Below, piece by piece: positions 7,821 to 17,048 of a stretch of 64,000 bases of DNA. How positions within the stretch are numbered: position 1 is the first letter of the stretch; each line of letters begins with the position of its first letter. Location: positions 1 through 64,000 of the forward strand of contig NZ_LNSA01000023.1 of assembly GCF_001468465.1 (NCBI RefSeq), written 5' to 3'. The notes beneath the pieces were generated by a model. The model was not told the DNA's origin. It ran no database searches and was given only the letters and a program-made list of their open reading frames with translations. The position numbers and the translations under genes are program-made. Source of the DNA: Sphingopyxis sp. H115. GTDB taxonomy: Bacteria > Pseudomonadota > Alphaproteobacteria > Sphingomonadales > Sphingomonadaceae.

Positions 7821-9880
7821 GCATCTTCCGCAACGACACGCTCGGCAGCTGGACGCGCGGCGGCCAGGCCATCGTCCACAATGTCCGGATGACCACCCAG
7901 GTCTTCTTCCAGACCACCCTCGCCGGGCTCAGCATCTGGGTCATCGGCGCCATCTGGTACGCCTTCGAAAAATCGGATGCCTATCAGCGCTTCGTCCTTA
8001 CCAAGCTCATTGAGGCAAACTTCAAGGCCGACGCCGCGCCGGGGACGAACGACCCGGTCCTGTTCCGCACCCCGGATGGCCGCGAATATTGGACGTCGGC
8101 CGACTGGCTGGTCGATTCTGTGATCGCGAAGCAGGCGCTCGAAAAGCTCGAGAGCGATCTCATCGGCGGGGCGATCCTGTCCGGGGTGTTCGCGCTCGCA
8201 GCACTTGTCTTCGCCTGGTTCTATTTTACCCGGACAGGGAAGGGGCTCGGTTCCAATGAATATCTGCGCGGGGCCCACTTCGGGACAGTCCGTCAGGTAC
8301 GACGCGCGCTTCGCGGCGAAGCGAAGGGCAGCTTCGCGATCGGGGGCATCAACGTCCCGAACGCTTTTGAAACCGAGCATGTTCTGATCTGCGGCGCTCC
8401 CGGCACGGGCAAGACCAACATGATCGTCAAGATGCTCGAGGGCATCCGCGCCAAGGGCAAGCGGGCGATCGTTTACGACACCGCCGGCACCTTCGTCGAG
8501 AAATTCTACCGCGAGGGGAAGGACATCCTGCTCAACCCCCTCGACGAACGGTCGGCCATCTGGTCGCCCTGGGTCGATGTTCCGCACGATTATCATTATG
8601 ACCAGATCGCGGAATCGACGATCCCCGACAAGCATGGCGATCCTTTCTGGCCTAAGGCCGCGCGCGGTACTCTGGTCGCCGTGCTGCGCAAGCTCGCAGC
8701 GCAGGGACGCACCTATATATCGATCCTCCTTCACACCATCGTCCGCTCCTCGCTGAAGGATTTGTCCGCCTTCGCCGCAGGGACCGATGCGGCGGCGTTT
8801 ATCTCGATGGAGGGCGAACGCACGTCGGCGGGCGTCCAGGCTGAGCTCGCGTCGGTGATGCGCAGCTTCGCCTATCTCGATGATACCGACGACGGGCTTT
8901 CGATCCGCGACTGGGTGGCGACCGAGGGGGACGACAGCTGGCTGTTCGTCACCGTGAAGGCCGACCAGCTTCCCTCGCTCCGCCCCCTCATCACGGTCTG
9001 GCTCGATATCGCGATCAGCGCGATCATGAGCCTGAAACCCGATCAGCAGCGCCGCCTCTATTGCGTGATCGACGAGCTACCCTCGCTCCAGAAACTGCCA
9101 TCGCTTTCGGACTTTCTCGCACGCGCCCGCAAATATGGCGGCTGCGGCATCCTCGGGTTCCAGTCTTATCCGCAGCTCGAGGCGACATACGGCATCCAGG
9201 ATGCCGCGGCGATCACCGGCTATTGCTCGACCTGGGTCGCGCTCCGGGCGAACGATACCCCCACCGCCAAGCACGTCAGCGAGAATTTGGGACAGGTCGA
9301 GCAGGTCGAGGCGAACGAGGGGATGAGCTACGGCGTCAACGACATGCGCGACGGGGTCAATCTCTCGCGCATCCAGGTGACGCGACCTCTTGTGATGCAC
9401 ACCGAGGTCACGAACCTCCCGAACCTGTCGGGCTATCTGCGGTTCGGTCGCGACCTGCCCGTCGTTCGCTTTGCGGATCGATACAACGACCTGCCATCCA
9501 TTGGAGAGGCATTTACCGAACGCCGTCGACTTCCGCATCGCATCGCGCCTCTGCCCGCGCCGCCGTCACCATCAGGTTCGGTAGAGGCTGCCCCGTCATC
9601 GGCGAAACCGGCGAAGAACGGTGCGCCAGCGCGCAAACGGTCCGGGAAGCGCGAAGCGAATGCGAATGCGCCCGAGCTGAAGCTCGATCTCCCGATGGGC
9701 GCGTCCGATCCCGCGCCTGAAGACACGAATGGGGAGGCGCCAACCGACCGGGACGCGCCCGCCGATGGTTCGCCCGATAATCCGGCCACGCCCCTCGAAA
9801 TCATCGCCCCGCACTGGGATCGCACCCTACGGCAGCACGGTCGTCCGGGCGGTCGCCGCCGGCCCGCGAAGCCTGCATGA
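7817..9880 (+). CDS. traD: type IV coupling protein TraD
   Basis: 687 residues. Two N-terminal membrane segments (about 31-49 and 116-138) precede the cytoplasmic ATPase with Walker A G-A-P-G-T-G-K-T at residues 193-200 and a Walker B-like segment L-Y-C-V-I-D-E-L-P-S-L near 415. The C-terminal 120 residues are proline- and charge-rich, typical of the region that contacts the relaxosome. As coupling protein it would bring the TraI-bound DNA to the secretion channel and power export. It overlaps the RHH gene and traI by 4 bp each. Confidence 0.93.
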   Translation: MSIFRNDTLGSWTRGGQAIVHNVRMTTQVFFQTTLAGLSIWVIGAIWYAFEKSDAYQRFVLTKLIEANFKADAAPGTNDPVLFRTPDGREYWTSADWLVDSVIAKQALEKLESDLIGGAILSGVFALAALVFAWFYFTRTGKGLGSNEYLRGAHFGTVRQVRRALRGEAKGSFAIGGINVPNAFETEHVLICGAPGTGKTNMIVKMLEGIRAKGKRAIVYDTAGTFVEKFYREGKDILLNPLDERSAIWSPWVDVPHDYHYDQIAESTIPDKHGDPFWPKAARGTLVAVLRKLAAQGRTYISILLHTIVRSSLKDLSAFAAGTDAAAFISMEGERTSAGVQAELASVMRSFAYLDDTDDGLSIRDWVATEGDDSWLFVTVKADQLPSLRPLITVWLDIAISAIMSLKPDQQRRLYCVIDELPSLQKLPSLSDFLARARKYGGCGILGFQSYPQLEATYGIQDAAAITGYCSTWVALRANDTPTAKHVSENLGQVEQVEANEGMSYGVNDMRDGVNLSRIQVTRPLVMHTEVTNLPNLSGYLRFGRDLPVVRFADRYNDLPSIGEAFTERRRLPHRIAPLPAPPSPSGSVEAAPSSAKPAKNGAPARKRSGKREANANAPELKLDLPMGASDPAPEDTNGEAPTDRDAPADGSPDNPATPLEIIAPHWDRTLRQHGRPGGRRRPAKPA

Positions 9881-12822
9881 TCCATCCGCGCCGCCTTGGA
9901 GGCAAACCCGGCAATATCGCCCGCTATTATACGATCGGCGATTATTACACCAAGGGTGGGGATGAGCCCTCGGAGTGGGGCGGGAAGCTTGCGGCCGACC
10001 TCGGTCTTTCGGGGCCGGTCGACCGCAAGGCGTTCGAGGCGCTGCTCGCCGGCAAGGTCGATGGGCAGCAACTCGGGCGTATCCGGAATGGCGAAGTTCA
10101 GCATCATCCGGGGTGGGACTTTGCCGTCAAAGCCCCGAAGTCGGTGTCGATCATGGCACTGGTGACGGGCGATGAAAGGATCATCGCCGCGCATGAGCGC
10201 GCGGTCGGGACGGCCATCGCCTGGATCGAGGAGCATGCCGAACTCCGTCGGCGCATGGACGGCAAGATTACCCACGAGACGACGGGCCAGCTTCTCTATG
10301 CGCGTTTTACCGAACATGCCTCGCGCGAGCTCGATCCGCACCTCCATACCCATGTCGTCATCCTCAACATGACCCGCCATGCCGGTGACGAGCAGATGGT
10401 GAGCCTCGAATCCCGCGCCATGTTCGCCGAGCAGATGGTCGCCGGCCAGATCTATCGCAACGACCTCGCCCATGACCTCAGGGGGATTGGTTACGAGATC
10501 GAGTTCGACCCGCGCCGGGGGTTGTTCGAGATTCGGGGTGTCCCCAAGGAGCTGATCGATGCGACGTCGCGCCGGGCCGAGCAGATCAATGCGCACGCGA
10601 AGGAACATGGTTTCCAGGGCCAGGCCGAGCGATCGATTTCTTTCTTCGCGACCCGGCCCCCCAAGCAGAAAGTCGATCTCGACACGCTCCATGCCCAATG
10701 GGCAGAGCGATCGAAGGCTCACATTCCCGCGCTCGAAGCTGTCCGCGACGCCGCCGATGCGCGAGAGGAGAAGCATCTGGACGCCGATACTGCAACCGTG
10801 CGCCGCGCTGCGCTGTTCGGGCTTCGCCAGTCGGAGACACGCGAAGCGGTCAATAACCTTGGTCGGCTCATCCGCACCGGGCTCGCGTCGCATGTGGGCG
10901 ATGTTCGGTTCCGAGACATTCGCCCCCTCTTCGAGGAGCATGAAGCACGGCTCAAGCTGCTAAAGACGAGAGAGCCCACCGGTGACCAAGTCCTTACGCG
11001 CGGCAGAACCTCGCGCCGCGCCGCGCGGCTCGAGATCGCGCTATCGACGCATATCTCGCTAAGCCTTGGCGATGGGGTTCCGCTTGCGTCGCGGGAACGG
11101 ATCGACACGTCGCTGCGCGGGAGCATTCTCAATGATGACCAGCGACAGGTGCTCGCCGAAATCGCGATATCCAGTGACCGCGTCATGGGTGTTCACGGCG
11201 TCGCCGGCTCGGGCAAATCGACTCTCATCAAGCAGTTGAAGGCCGCGGCCGATCCGGGCTGGACCTTCATCGGATTGGCGCCGACCTCATCGGCGACCGC
11301 GAAACTCGGCCAGGACGCGGGTATCGACTCTCGTACCGTCGCCGCGCTCCTAGGCGGCGGCGGGCATGATATTACCGACCGTCATGTCCTGGTCGTCGAC
11401 GAGGCTGGCCAACTCGGTAGCCGACAAGCGCAGCGGATATTGCAGATCAGCCACGACACCGGTGCGCGCGTTCTTCTTCTCGGCGACAACAAGCAGACCG
11501 GGGCGATCGAGCAGGGCAAACCATTCTGGCTGATGCAGAAGCTGGGCCTGCCGACGGCTGAACTGACGGAGGCGGTCCGACAGCAAACCCAGTCGATGAA
11601 GGCCGCGGTGGCGAGCGCGCGCAGCGGGGATTATGCCGCGTCACTCCAATCGCTCGACAAGATCGTCAGCGGCGAGGGCGCGGACAAACTTGCGGCTAAC
11701 CTCGTCGCGGAATGGACGCGGCTCAAACCCGAGAACCGCGACAAGACCAATATCTTGGTTCTCGACAACGCGACCAGGCTGATCGTCAACACGCAGATCC
11801 GCGAAGTTCTGAAGCGGGAAGGGGCCGTTGCCGCCGAAGACGCGCGCATCGATATTCTTTCGCCCTCCGGTATGACCGACCAGGAGAAGCATTTTGCCCG
11901 GTTTTATTCGGGTGGCCAGGTCGTGACCTTCGCCCGCGACAATGCCGGGCTCGGTATCGCCGCCGGCGCCGAATATCGTGTCGACGGTATCGCACGCGAT
12001 GCTCGCGGACGCCAGCTCGTGCGGCTTGTCGACGAGAAGGGTGGGACGATCCTCTGGAATCCCCGTCTCGGCCGCGCGTCGCAAGTCAATGTGTTCGTCG
12101 AGGACAAACGCGACATCGCCGCGGGCGATCGCATTCAGTGGCGGCTTGCGACCAGGGAGCTCGGCCTCAAAAATGCGGAGCGCGGGACGATCGAGCGTCT
12201 AGACGGGACGATCGCGACTATTCGCTGGGACCGGAGCGTCGAGCCGCAGAAGATCGACCTCTCCGTTCATCGCACCTGGGATTATGGCTACGCCGAAACT
12301 GTCTATTCGGCGCAGTCGAAGACCTATGACCGCGTCTATGTCCTTGCCCCGGTCGGATCGGGCCTCGTCAATGGCCAGAATTACTACACCGCCATCACTC
12401 GTGCTCGTTACGGCGTGAAACTCTGGACCGAGGACCGTGATCGCCTCGTGCAGAAGCTCGAGAAGCATTCTGGCGAAAAGACGTCCTCGCTCGAAGGCTT
12501 GGGACGTCTCTGGCGCGACAGCCACCACATCCGCGGCGCCCGGCTCGCTGAAAGTCTCGACCGGGCGCGCGAGCTGATGCTGAGCACGCGTGCGGATCGC
12601 GCCGAGCGAAGGGCCGAGCGCGAGCGCGAATGGAACGAGGTTCTGCGTCCGCCATCGCTTGCGGAAATGCTCGCGGGCCGCGCGAGAGACGGCATGTCGA
12701 AGCTCGATGCCTATCTGAACGGCATTCTCGCTGGCTCGACGAAGAGCCAGCGCGCGCAAGCACCGACTGATCCCGAGCCCGCAGAGCAACCGCATTCCCG
12801 ACAGCAAGGACATGATCGATGA
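9877..12822 (+). CDS. traI: MobF-family relaxase-helicase TraI
   Basis: 981 residues. The TrwC-type relaxase domain fills the first 300 residues: paired tyrosines in A-R-Y-Y-T-I-G-D-Y-Y (17/18 and 23/24) and the metal-binding L-D-P-H-L-H-T-H triad (His155, 157, 159). A RecD-like helicase follows, with Walker A V-A-G-S-G-K-S near residue 445 and a V-V-D-E-A-G-Q Walker B near 508. It nicks the transfer origin, stays bound to the 5' end and unwinds the strand. It is shorter than F TraI (about 1750 residues) and like TrwC in size. Stop overlaps the next gene by 4 bp. Confidence 0.95.
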   Translation: MIHPRRLGGKPGNIARYYTIGDYYTKGGDEPSEWGGKLAADLGLSGPVDRKAFEALLAGKVDGQQLGRIRNGEVQHHPGWDFAVKAPKSVSIMALVTGDERIIAAHERAVGTAIAWIEEHAELRRRMDGKITHETTGQLLYARFTEHASRELDPHLHTHVVILNMTRHAGDEQMVSLESRAMFAEQMVAGQIYRNDLAHDLRGIGYEIEFDPRRGLFEIRGVPKELIDATSRRAEQINAHAKEHGFQGQAERSISFFATRPPKQKVDLDTLHAQWAERSKAHIPALEAVRDAADAREEKHLDADTATVRRAALFGLRQSETREAVNNLGRLIRTGLASHVGDVRFRDIRPLFEEHEARLKLLKTREPTGDQVLTRGRTSRRAARLEIALSTHISLSLGDGVPLASRERIDTSLRGSILNDDQRQVLAEIAISSDRVMGVHGVAGSGKSTLIKQLKAAADPGWTFIGLAPTSSATAKLGQDAGIDSRTVAALLGGGGHDITDRHVLVVDEAGQLGSRQAQRILQISHDTGARVLLLGDNKQTGAIEQGKPFWLMQKLGLPTAELTEAVRQQTQSMKAAVASARSGDYAASLQSLDKIVSGEGADKLAANLVAEWTRLKPENRDKTNILVLDNATRLIVNTQIREVLKREGAVAAEDARIDILSPSGMTDQEKHFARFYSGGQVVTFARDNAGLGIAAGAEYRVDGIARDARGRQLVRLVDEKGGTILWNPRLGRASQVNVFVEDKRDIAAGDRIQWRLATRELGLKNAERGTIERLDGTIATIRWDRSVEPQKIDLSVHRTWDYGYAETVYSAQSKTYDRVYVLAPVGSGLVNGQNYYTAITRARYGVKLWTEDRDRLVQKLEKHSGEKTSSLEGLGRLWRDSHHIRGARLAESLDRARELMLSTRADRAERRAEREREWNEVLRPPSLAEMLAGRARDGMSKLDAYLNGILAGSTKSQRAQAPTDPEPAEQPHSRQQGHDR

Positions 12823-13382
12823 ACATATTCCCGTTTCCACGGACAGCCGAACTCGCCAGCGCGCCTATCGGGGTCCGCGCTTCGCAAGGTTTGCGGTTTG
12901 GGGTGACGGCGGCCATCTTCACCTTGGCATTCGGCATCTCACTGCCGGCAATGGCTCGCGCGCCAGTCGCGACGGGCGATGCTGAGATCGCTCGCTGCAT
13001 CCGCAGCGCCGCCCATGGCAAGCCGTGGCTCGAACGCACGCTTTGGGGTCTGCGCGATCAGGAAGGCGGCTGGATCGGCGCCGCTGTCGTCAACAGCAAT
13101 GGCACTCATGATCTGGGGCCGTTGCAAATCAACAGCTGGTGGGTGCCCAAAATTGCGACGCTCGTGGGGCGGCCCGAAACCCATGTTCGGCATTGGCTCC
13201 AGAACGATGCCTGTTTCAATGCGGAGGCGGCGCGCTGGATATTCCTGTCGGGGCTCGCGGCGGCCGGCGATTATTGGAAGGCGATCGGCGTCTATCATAG
13301 CCCGACGGGTTGGAGGCAACTGCGCTACGCGGCGAGCGTCTCGCAGCATCTACGCAGAAGATTCGGCAGCCAAATATGGTGA
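12819..13382 (+). CDS. lytic transglycosylase (VirB1-like)
   Basis: 187 residues. A hydrophobic stretch (about 30-47, ending P-A-M-A-R-A) looks like a signal peptide, though the N terminus before it is long; a later start is possible. The catalytic fold shows in R-D-Q-E-G-G-W (catalytic Glu) and H-D-L-G-P-L-Q-I-N-S-W-W, the goose-type/SLT motif G-x-x-Q-I. It would open peptidoglycan for channel assembly. It ends the rightward tra operon, overlapping traI by 4 bp. Confidence 0.85.
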   Translation: MNIFPFPRTAELASAPIGVRASQGLRFGVTAAIFTLAFGISLPAMARAPVATGDAEIARCIRSAAHGKPWLERTLWGLRDQEGGWIGAAVVNSNGTHDLGPLQINSWWVPKIATLVGRPETHVRHWLQNDACFNAEAARWIFLSGLAAAGDYWKAIGVYHSPTGWRQLRYAASVSQHLRRRFGSQIW

Positions 13383-13451
13383 GCGCGCAAGATAGCGATG
13401 ACATGTGTGCAGCCCGCAAATTGCCCCCAGGCACCGGCTATTTGCGACAAA

Positions 13452-14282
13452 TTATTGGAACCATGGCCCTCCCAGCGGATCGGAAAGACGACTTCGGGCT
13501 GTCCGAACCAGCCGTTGCACCCTCAGGCGATGAGACGAATTTTCTCGGCGCCAGCGCTTGGGCGCGATTGCATCTGGGAACAATTCCCTCGCGATCTCTT
13601 GTTCGCTGGCGCCGGCAAGTATTGCATCGCCGATACGAAGTTCCATTATCCACCTTGCAGCCCGCTGTTCGCGGGGAATCATTGACCTTGGTAAGCGGCC
13701 ATTTTCAAACAGGGCGAGCAACTGTCGTAGTGCTTCCAGTTTTGGTTTTGCCGATCGTACGCCACTCAATTGATATTCAAGTCTTGCCGGGCCGCCGAGT
13801 AGCGAACCGCCATGCACGTCCAGCCTGACGATCCAGTGCCCGTCACTGAATAGCCAATGTTCCGTCTGGCTCGCATCAATTTCAACCGAGACGAATGACG
13901 CGAAGTCCCGAATATCGAACAGGTCACTCGAAGCCGCTCGCCGGCCGGTCAAGTGACTCCTCACAACCTTCGGGTCCAGTTTTGTGCTCCAGATCGGTCG
14001 CGCCACGGGAGATGCGAGAGCCGGATCGACCCATGCGACGAGGCCAACACATTTGGGCGCGTCTGACGGCAGTGTATCACGCGCGCTCCAAAGGCTGCGA
14101 TAGAATCCGTTCCGCCGTAGCCATTCCCACGCGAACGCGCGGCGATCGCACCGCAACAACGCATCATATTCGCGAGGATCGCACCAGTCAGATGCTGGGG
14201 GATCGTGACGGCGCGGGCATAAGGTGCTGGGTCGGCTGGCGAAAATGGCATCGCGGCGCTGGGTTTTTCCTCCCGACGCCAT
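13452..14282 (-). CDS. DUF6499/DUF2285 domain protein
   Basis: 276 residues. Residues about 30-60 carry W-C-D-P-R-E-Y-D-A-L-L-R-C-D-R-R-A-F-A-W-E-W-L-R-R-N, split by no gap, the DUF6499 signature. Residues about 150-250 match DUF2285, ending W-I-M-E-L-R-I-G-D-A-I-L-A-G-A-S, then a C-terminal helix-turn-helix-like stretch. Such fusions are frequent on sphingomonad and rhizobial mobile elements next to conjugation genes and are often annotated as transcriptional regulators, without a proven role. It is transcribed towards the tra operon end; the start has a GAGCTGAG site just upstream. Confidence 0.75.
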   Translation of the reverse strand: MASGGKTQRRDAIFASRPSTLCPRRHDPPASDWCDPREYDALLRCDRRAFAWEWLRRNGFYRSLWSARDTLPSDAPKCVGLVAWVDPALASPVARPIWSTKLDPKVVRSHLTGRRAASSDLFDIRDFASFVSVEIDASQTEHWLFSDGHWIVRLDVHGGSLLGGPARLEYQLSGVRSAKPKLEALRQLLALFENGRLPRSMIPREQRAARWIMELRIGDAILAGASEQEIARELFPDAIAPKRWRRENSSHRLRVQRLVRTARSRLSDPLGGPWFQ

Positions 14283-14284
14283 CT

Positions 14285-14723
14285 CAGCTCATTCACCGCG
14301 GACAAACTGATCGCGAGAGAAGTGCGACGGCAAATGCGCGGCAGCTAGCTGCCGCGCATAGATCGATGGCTGGCGCACGCATGCAGCGTCGAACCGAAGA
14401 TTTGGATTGTGTGAATTCAAGATCGACCCCGATAGGCGGCGCGCTCGGCGCGTCTGCGCAGTTCATCGGTCATCGTGATTGCTGATCACTACCCCCGGAC
14501 TTTCCAGTGAGAATTTCCGGGGGGCGAACTTACTTTGCCCGACACTATCGCAAGGTTCGATGGTGCGCGGCATCCTGCCCGCTCGTCGGCACTCAATGGC
14601 TGATCGATGCATCCCACGACTGCGCGATCGGTGTCGGACAGGAAGGGGAGTGGGAAGGATGGAAGCGAGGACAGCGGGTTGCGTACCCGCTGGAGTCCTC
14701 GGCTGCCATCAAGGATATATTCC
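14285..14723. other. gap between divergent genes, no gene seen
   Basis: About 440 bp between the DUF2285 gene and the rightward sigma-region-4-like gene. No open frame with good composition. It should contain both promoters, and marks the left edge of the cargo region. Confidence 0.4.
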
Positions 14724-15248
14724 ATGGACACCGTTCATCTTTGCGCGCTCCTCCGGGAACTGCGCGACCAACTCGCCGACGAAAGCAGGTTCTTGGGCGT
14801 CGTCAGCCGTCGCAGACGTCGACGTGAACTTCTCGCACGCGTGCAGGCCGTGCTTGCGGTCGATGCCGACGACACCGCTCCGTCAGGTCTCATTGAGGCG
14901 ACCAGGCAGGCCTGGGCGGCCGAAGACCGCGTGCTCATCGCCGATCGGGCACCTTGTCGCGTCGATCGCGCGGGCGTGTGGATCGGCGCCTGGATCCGCG
15001 CCGCAACCGGCCCCGGCAGCCGTGAAAGCATCGATCCCGAGCGCTTGGCGGCCGCCATCGCCGCGCTGCCGCCTCTTGCCCGAGACGTGTTCACATTGTC
15101 CTCCCGCGGCAGCCTCGACTATCCGGCGATCGCCGCGGCCCTTGGCATTTCGGAGGATTTGGTTCGTCGCGAACTTGCCGCGGCGCTTGTCGCGATCGAT
15201 CAGACTCTGACGATCCAGCAGCGCGATAACCCGTCGCCCATTGCCTGA
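14724..15248 (+). CDS. sigma-factor region-4-like HTH protein
   Basis: 174 residues from ATG 14724 (AAGGA 8 bases upstream). The C-terminal 60 residues resemble the sigma-70 region 4 helix-turn-helix: L-P-P-L-A-R-D-V-F-T-L, then L-D-Y-P-A-I-A-A-A-L-G-I-S-E-D-L-V-R. The N-terminal half lacks a region 2, so it is not a full sigma factor. DNA binding is likely; the partner is unknown. The next gene begins 29 bp downstream on the same strand, so the two may form one operon. Confidence 0.6.
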   Translation: MDTVHLCALLRELRDQLADESRFLGVVSRRRRRRELLARVQAVLAVDADDTAPSGLIEATRQAWAAEDRVLIADRAPCRVDRAGVWIGAWIRAATGPGSRESIDPERLAAAIAALPPLARDVFTLSSRGSLDYPAIAAALGISEDLVRRELAAALVAIDQTLTIQQRDNPSPIA

Positions 15249-15277
15249 TGGCCCCCAGTCATGCAGGAAGAATTGTC

Positions 15278-16210
15278 ATGCGCACGGACATTACGCACCT
15301 TCCCGCCCGCGGCCAGCGCGAACTCGAGGCCATCGTGCAGGCGATTTTCGAAGAATTCGAAGATGCCCACAAGCTCGCGAACGGCGAACGCAAGGCTGGC
15401 CGGATCCTGAAAGTCATTCTCTATGGCTCGATGGCGCGCGGCGAGGGGATATACGAGCCGCACACCGAGAAGGGCTATGTCTCGGACTATGACATCCTCG
15501 TCATCGTCAATCAGGTCGAACTTACCGATCACGAATATTGGTATCATCTCGAGAACCGGCTGGCGCGCGATTATATGGTTCTTCACCGGCTGCGTCATCC
15601 GGTGAGCCTGATCGTCCACACGCTCCAAGAGGTGAATAATAATCTCGCCGATGGACGCTTCTTTTTCTTGGACGTCGTCAAGGATGCGGTTGCGCTGTAT
15701 CAATCGGACGACAGCGAGCTCGCGACGCCACGACCCAAGCGCCCTGCGGATGCGCTCGCGCTGGCACGCGAATATTTTGACGAATGGTACCCGAGCGCCG
15801 GCGAGTTCTTTGCCATGTTCGAAGCTGCTCAAAATCAAGGGTTTCGAAAGAATGCCGCGTTTCAGCTGCATCAGGCTACTGAGCGTCTCTATCACACGTT
15901 GCTGCTGACCTGCACGCTGTACACGCCGCACAGCCATAATCTGGAAAATCTCCGCAACCAGGCGAGGAAGGTCGACCGGCGCCTCGTCCATGTCTGGCCC
16001 GACGACGACAGGCAGTCGCGCCGCCGCTTCAGCCTCTTGAAGGACGCCTATGTCAAAGCCCGCTATTCGAAACATTATCGGATCAGCGCGGAAGATCTCG
16101 CATGGCTGGGCGAGCGCGTGCAGGAGCTGAGCGCGATCGTCCGGGAAATCTGCACCGAGAAACTGGCTGAGCTCGAACGCGCTGCCGCGTCAGAGTCGGG
16201 CAATATCTGA
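15278..16210 (+). CDS. MNT nucleotidyltransferase-HEPN fusion protein
   Basis: 310 residues. Residues 46-75 hold the minimal nucleotidyltransferase motif G-S-M-A-R-G (50-55) and S-D-Y-D-I-L-V (69-75). Residues about 170-300 are a HEPN domain (A-F-Q-L-H-Q-A-T-E-R-L-Y-H, then P-H-S-H-N-L-E-N-L, then A-Y-V-K-A-R-Y). In two-gene systems the HEPN protein is an RNase toxin and the MNT enzyme nucleotidylates it; here both are one chain, as in some solo proteins of alphaproteobacteria. The classic R-x4-6-H RNase motif is not obvious, so toxicity is uncertain. AGGAAG precedes the chosen ATG. Confidence 0.8.
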   Translation: MRTDITHLPARGQRELEAIVQAIFEEFEDAHKLANGERKAGRILKVILYGSMARGEGIYEPHTEKGYVSDYDILVIVNQVELTDHEYWYHLENRLARDYMVLHRLRHPVSLIVHTLQEVNNNLADGRFFFLDVVKDAVALYQSDDSELATPRPKRPADALALAREYFDEWYPSAGEFFAMFEAAQNQGFRKNAAFQLHQATERLYHTLLLTCTLYTPHSHNLENLRNQARKVDRRLVHVWPDDDRQSRRRFSLLKDAYVKARYSKHYRISAEDLAWLGERVQELSAIVREICTEKLAELERAAASESGNI

Positions 16211-16499
16211 TCCTGTGCCGGACGGTTGCCACGCTCAGGACCGGTGCTGAGCGGGCGCGGCGTAAATTCTGCTGTTGCAACGACAAGCTACCCTCGTCAT
16301 GATGCGCGAAGGGGATGGGTGAACCCGTCTCCTGATCTACAAACGCCCGACTATGCGGGTCGGCCGTCACATCGTTACGCAATTGGCCTGCACACGGGCA
16401 ATGCTGCGTCATGCTTTGCTGATCGGCTTTCAATTCCATGCCACCAAATCTTCAGACCTCGTCTCGGCGCACGCGGCGTTCTGCAGCGGGTATTGCGGC

Positions 16500-17048
16500 A
16501 TGAACCGATCCGATAATGATCGCGCCCCTGTGCCGGAAACCGGCGAAAATGATCGGTTGATCGACCGGTTGTTCCGGTCGGAGGCGCCGCGCCTCGCACG
16601 CCTCTTCCGCCGATCGATCCGGAACCAAGATGAGGTGCACGACCTTGTTCAGGACACATTTGTCAATTTCGTCGAGGCGCGCCCTAGGTCTAAGGTGCGC
16701 ACCCCCGCTGCCTATCTCCGCACGATTGCCCGAAGTCTGTTGTGGGAGCGCACGCGGCGTCCCCGCGCCCATGATCGAGCAAACCATGTCCCGGTGGACG
16801 AGGCCCACGAGTTGTGGGTCGATCCGGAACAGGAATGGATGATGGAGGCGTCGGATTTCATGCGCCGCTACGAGGAGGCGCTTTCAGAACTTCCATCGCG
16901 AACGCGGGAAGTATTCCGGCTCCATCGGCAGGAAGAACTGACCTATCAGGAGATCGCCGAGAAGCTCGGTATCACCGTTGACGGTGTCAAATACCATATG
17001 AAGAAGGCACTGCTCTATCTCGATCACAGGGTGAACGCCAATGGCTGA
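16500..17048 (+). CDS. FecI-type ECF sigma factor (lasso locus)
   Basis: 182 residues from ATG 16500; an in-frame ATG at 16353 adds 49 residues of non-sigma composition. Region 2 includes L-A-R-L-F-R-R-S-I-R-N-Q-D-E-V-H-D-L-V-Q-D-T-F, separated here into helix 2.1-2.2; region 4 is L-P-S-R-T-R-E-V-F-R-L, then T-Y-Q-E-I-A-E-K-L-G-I-T. It would transcribe the receptor/peptidase genes on a signal relayed by FecR. It overlaps the anti-sigma gene by 8 bp. About 290 bp upstream is without a gene. Confidence 0.88.
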   Translation: MNRSDNDRAPVPETGENDRLIDRLFRSEAPRLARLFRRSIRNQDEVHDLVQDTFVNFVEARPRSKVRTPAAYLRTIARSLLWERTRRPRAHDRANHVPVDEAHELWVDPEQEWMMEASDFMRRYEEALSELPSRTREVFRLHRQEELTYQEIAEKLGITVDGVKYHMKKALLYLDHRVNANG

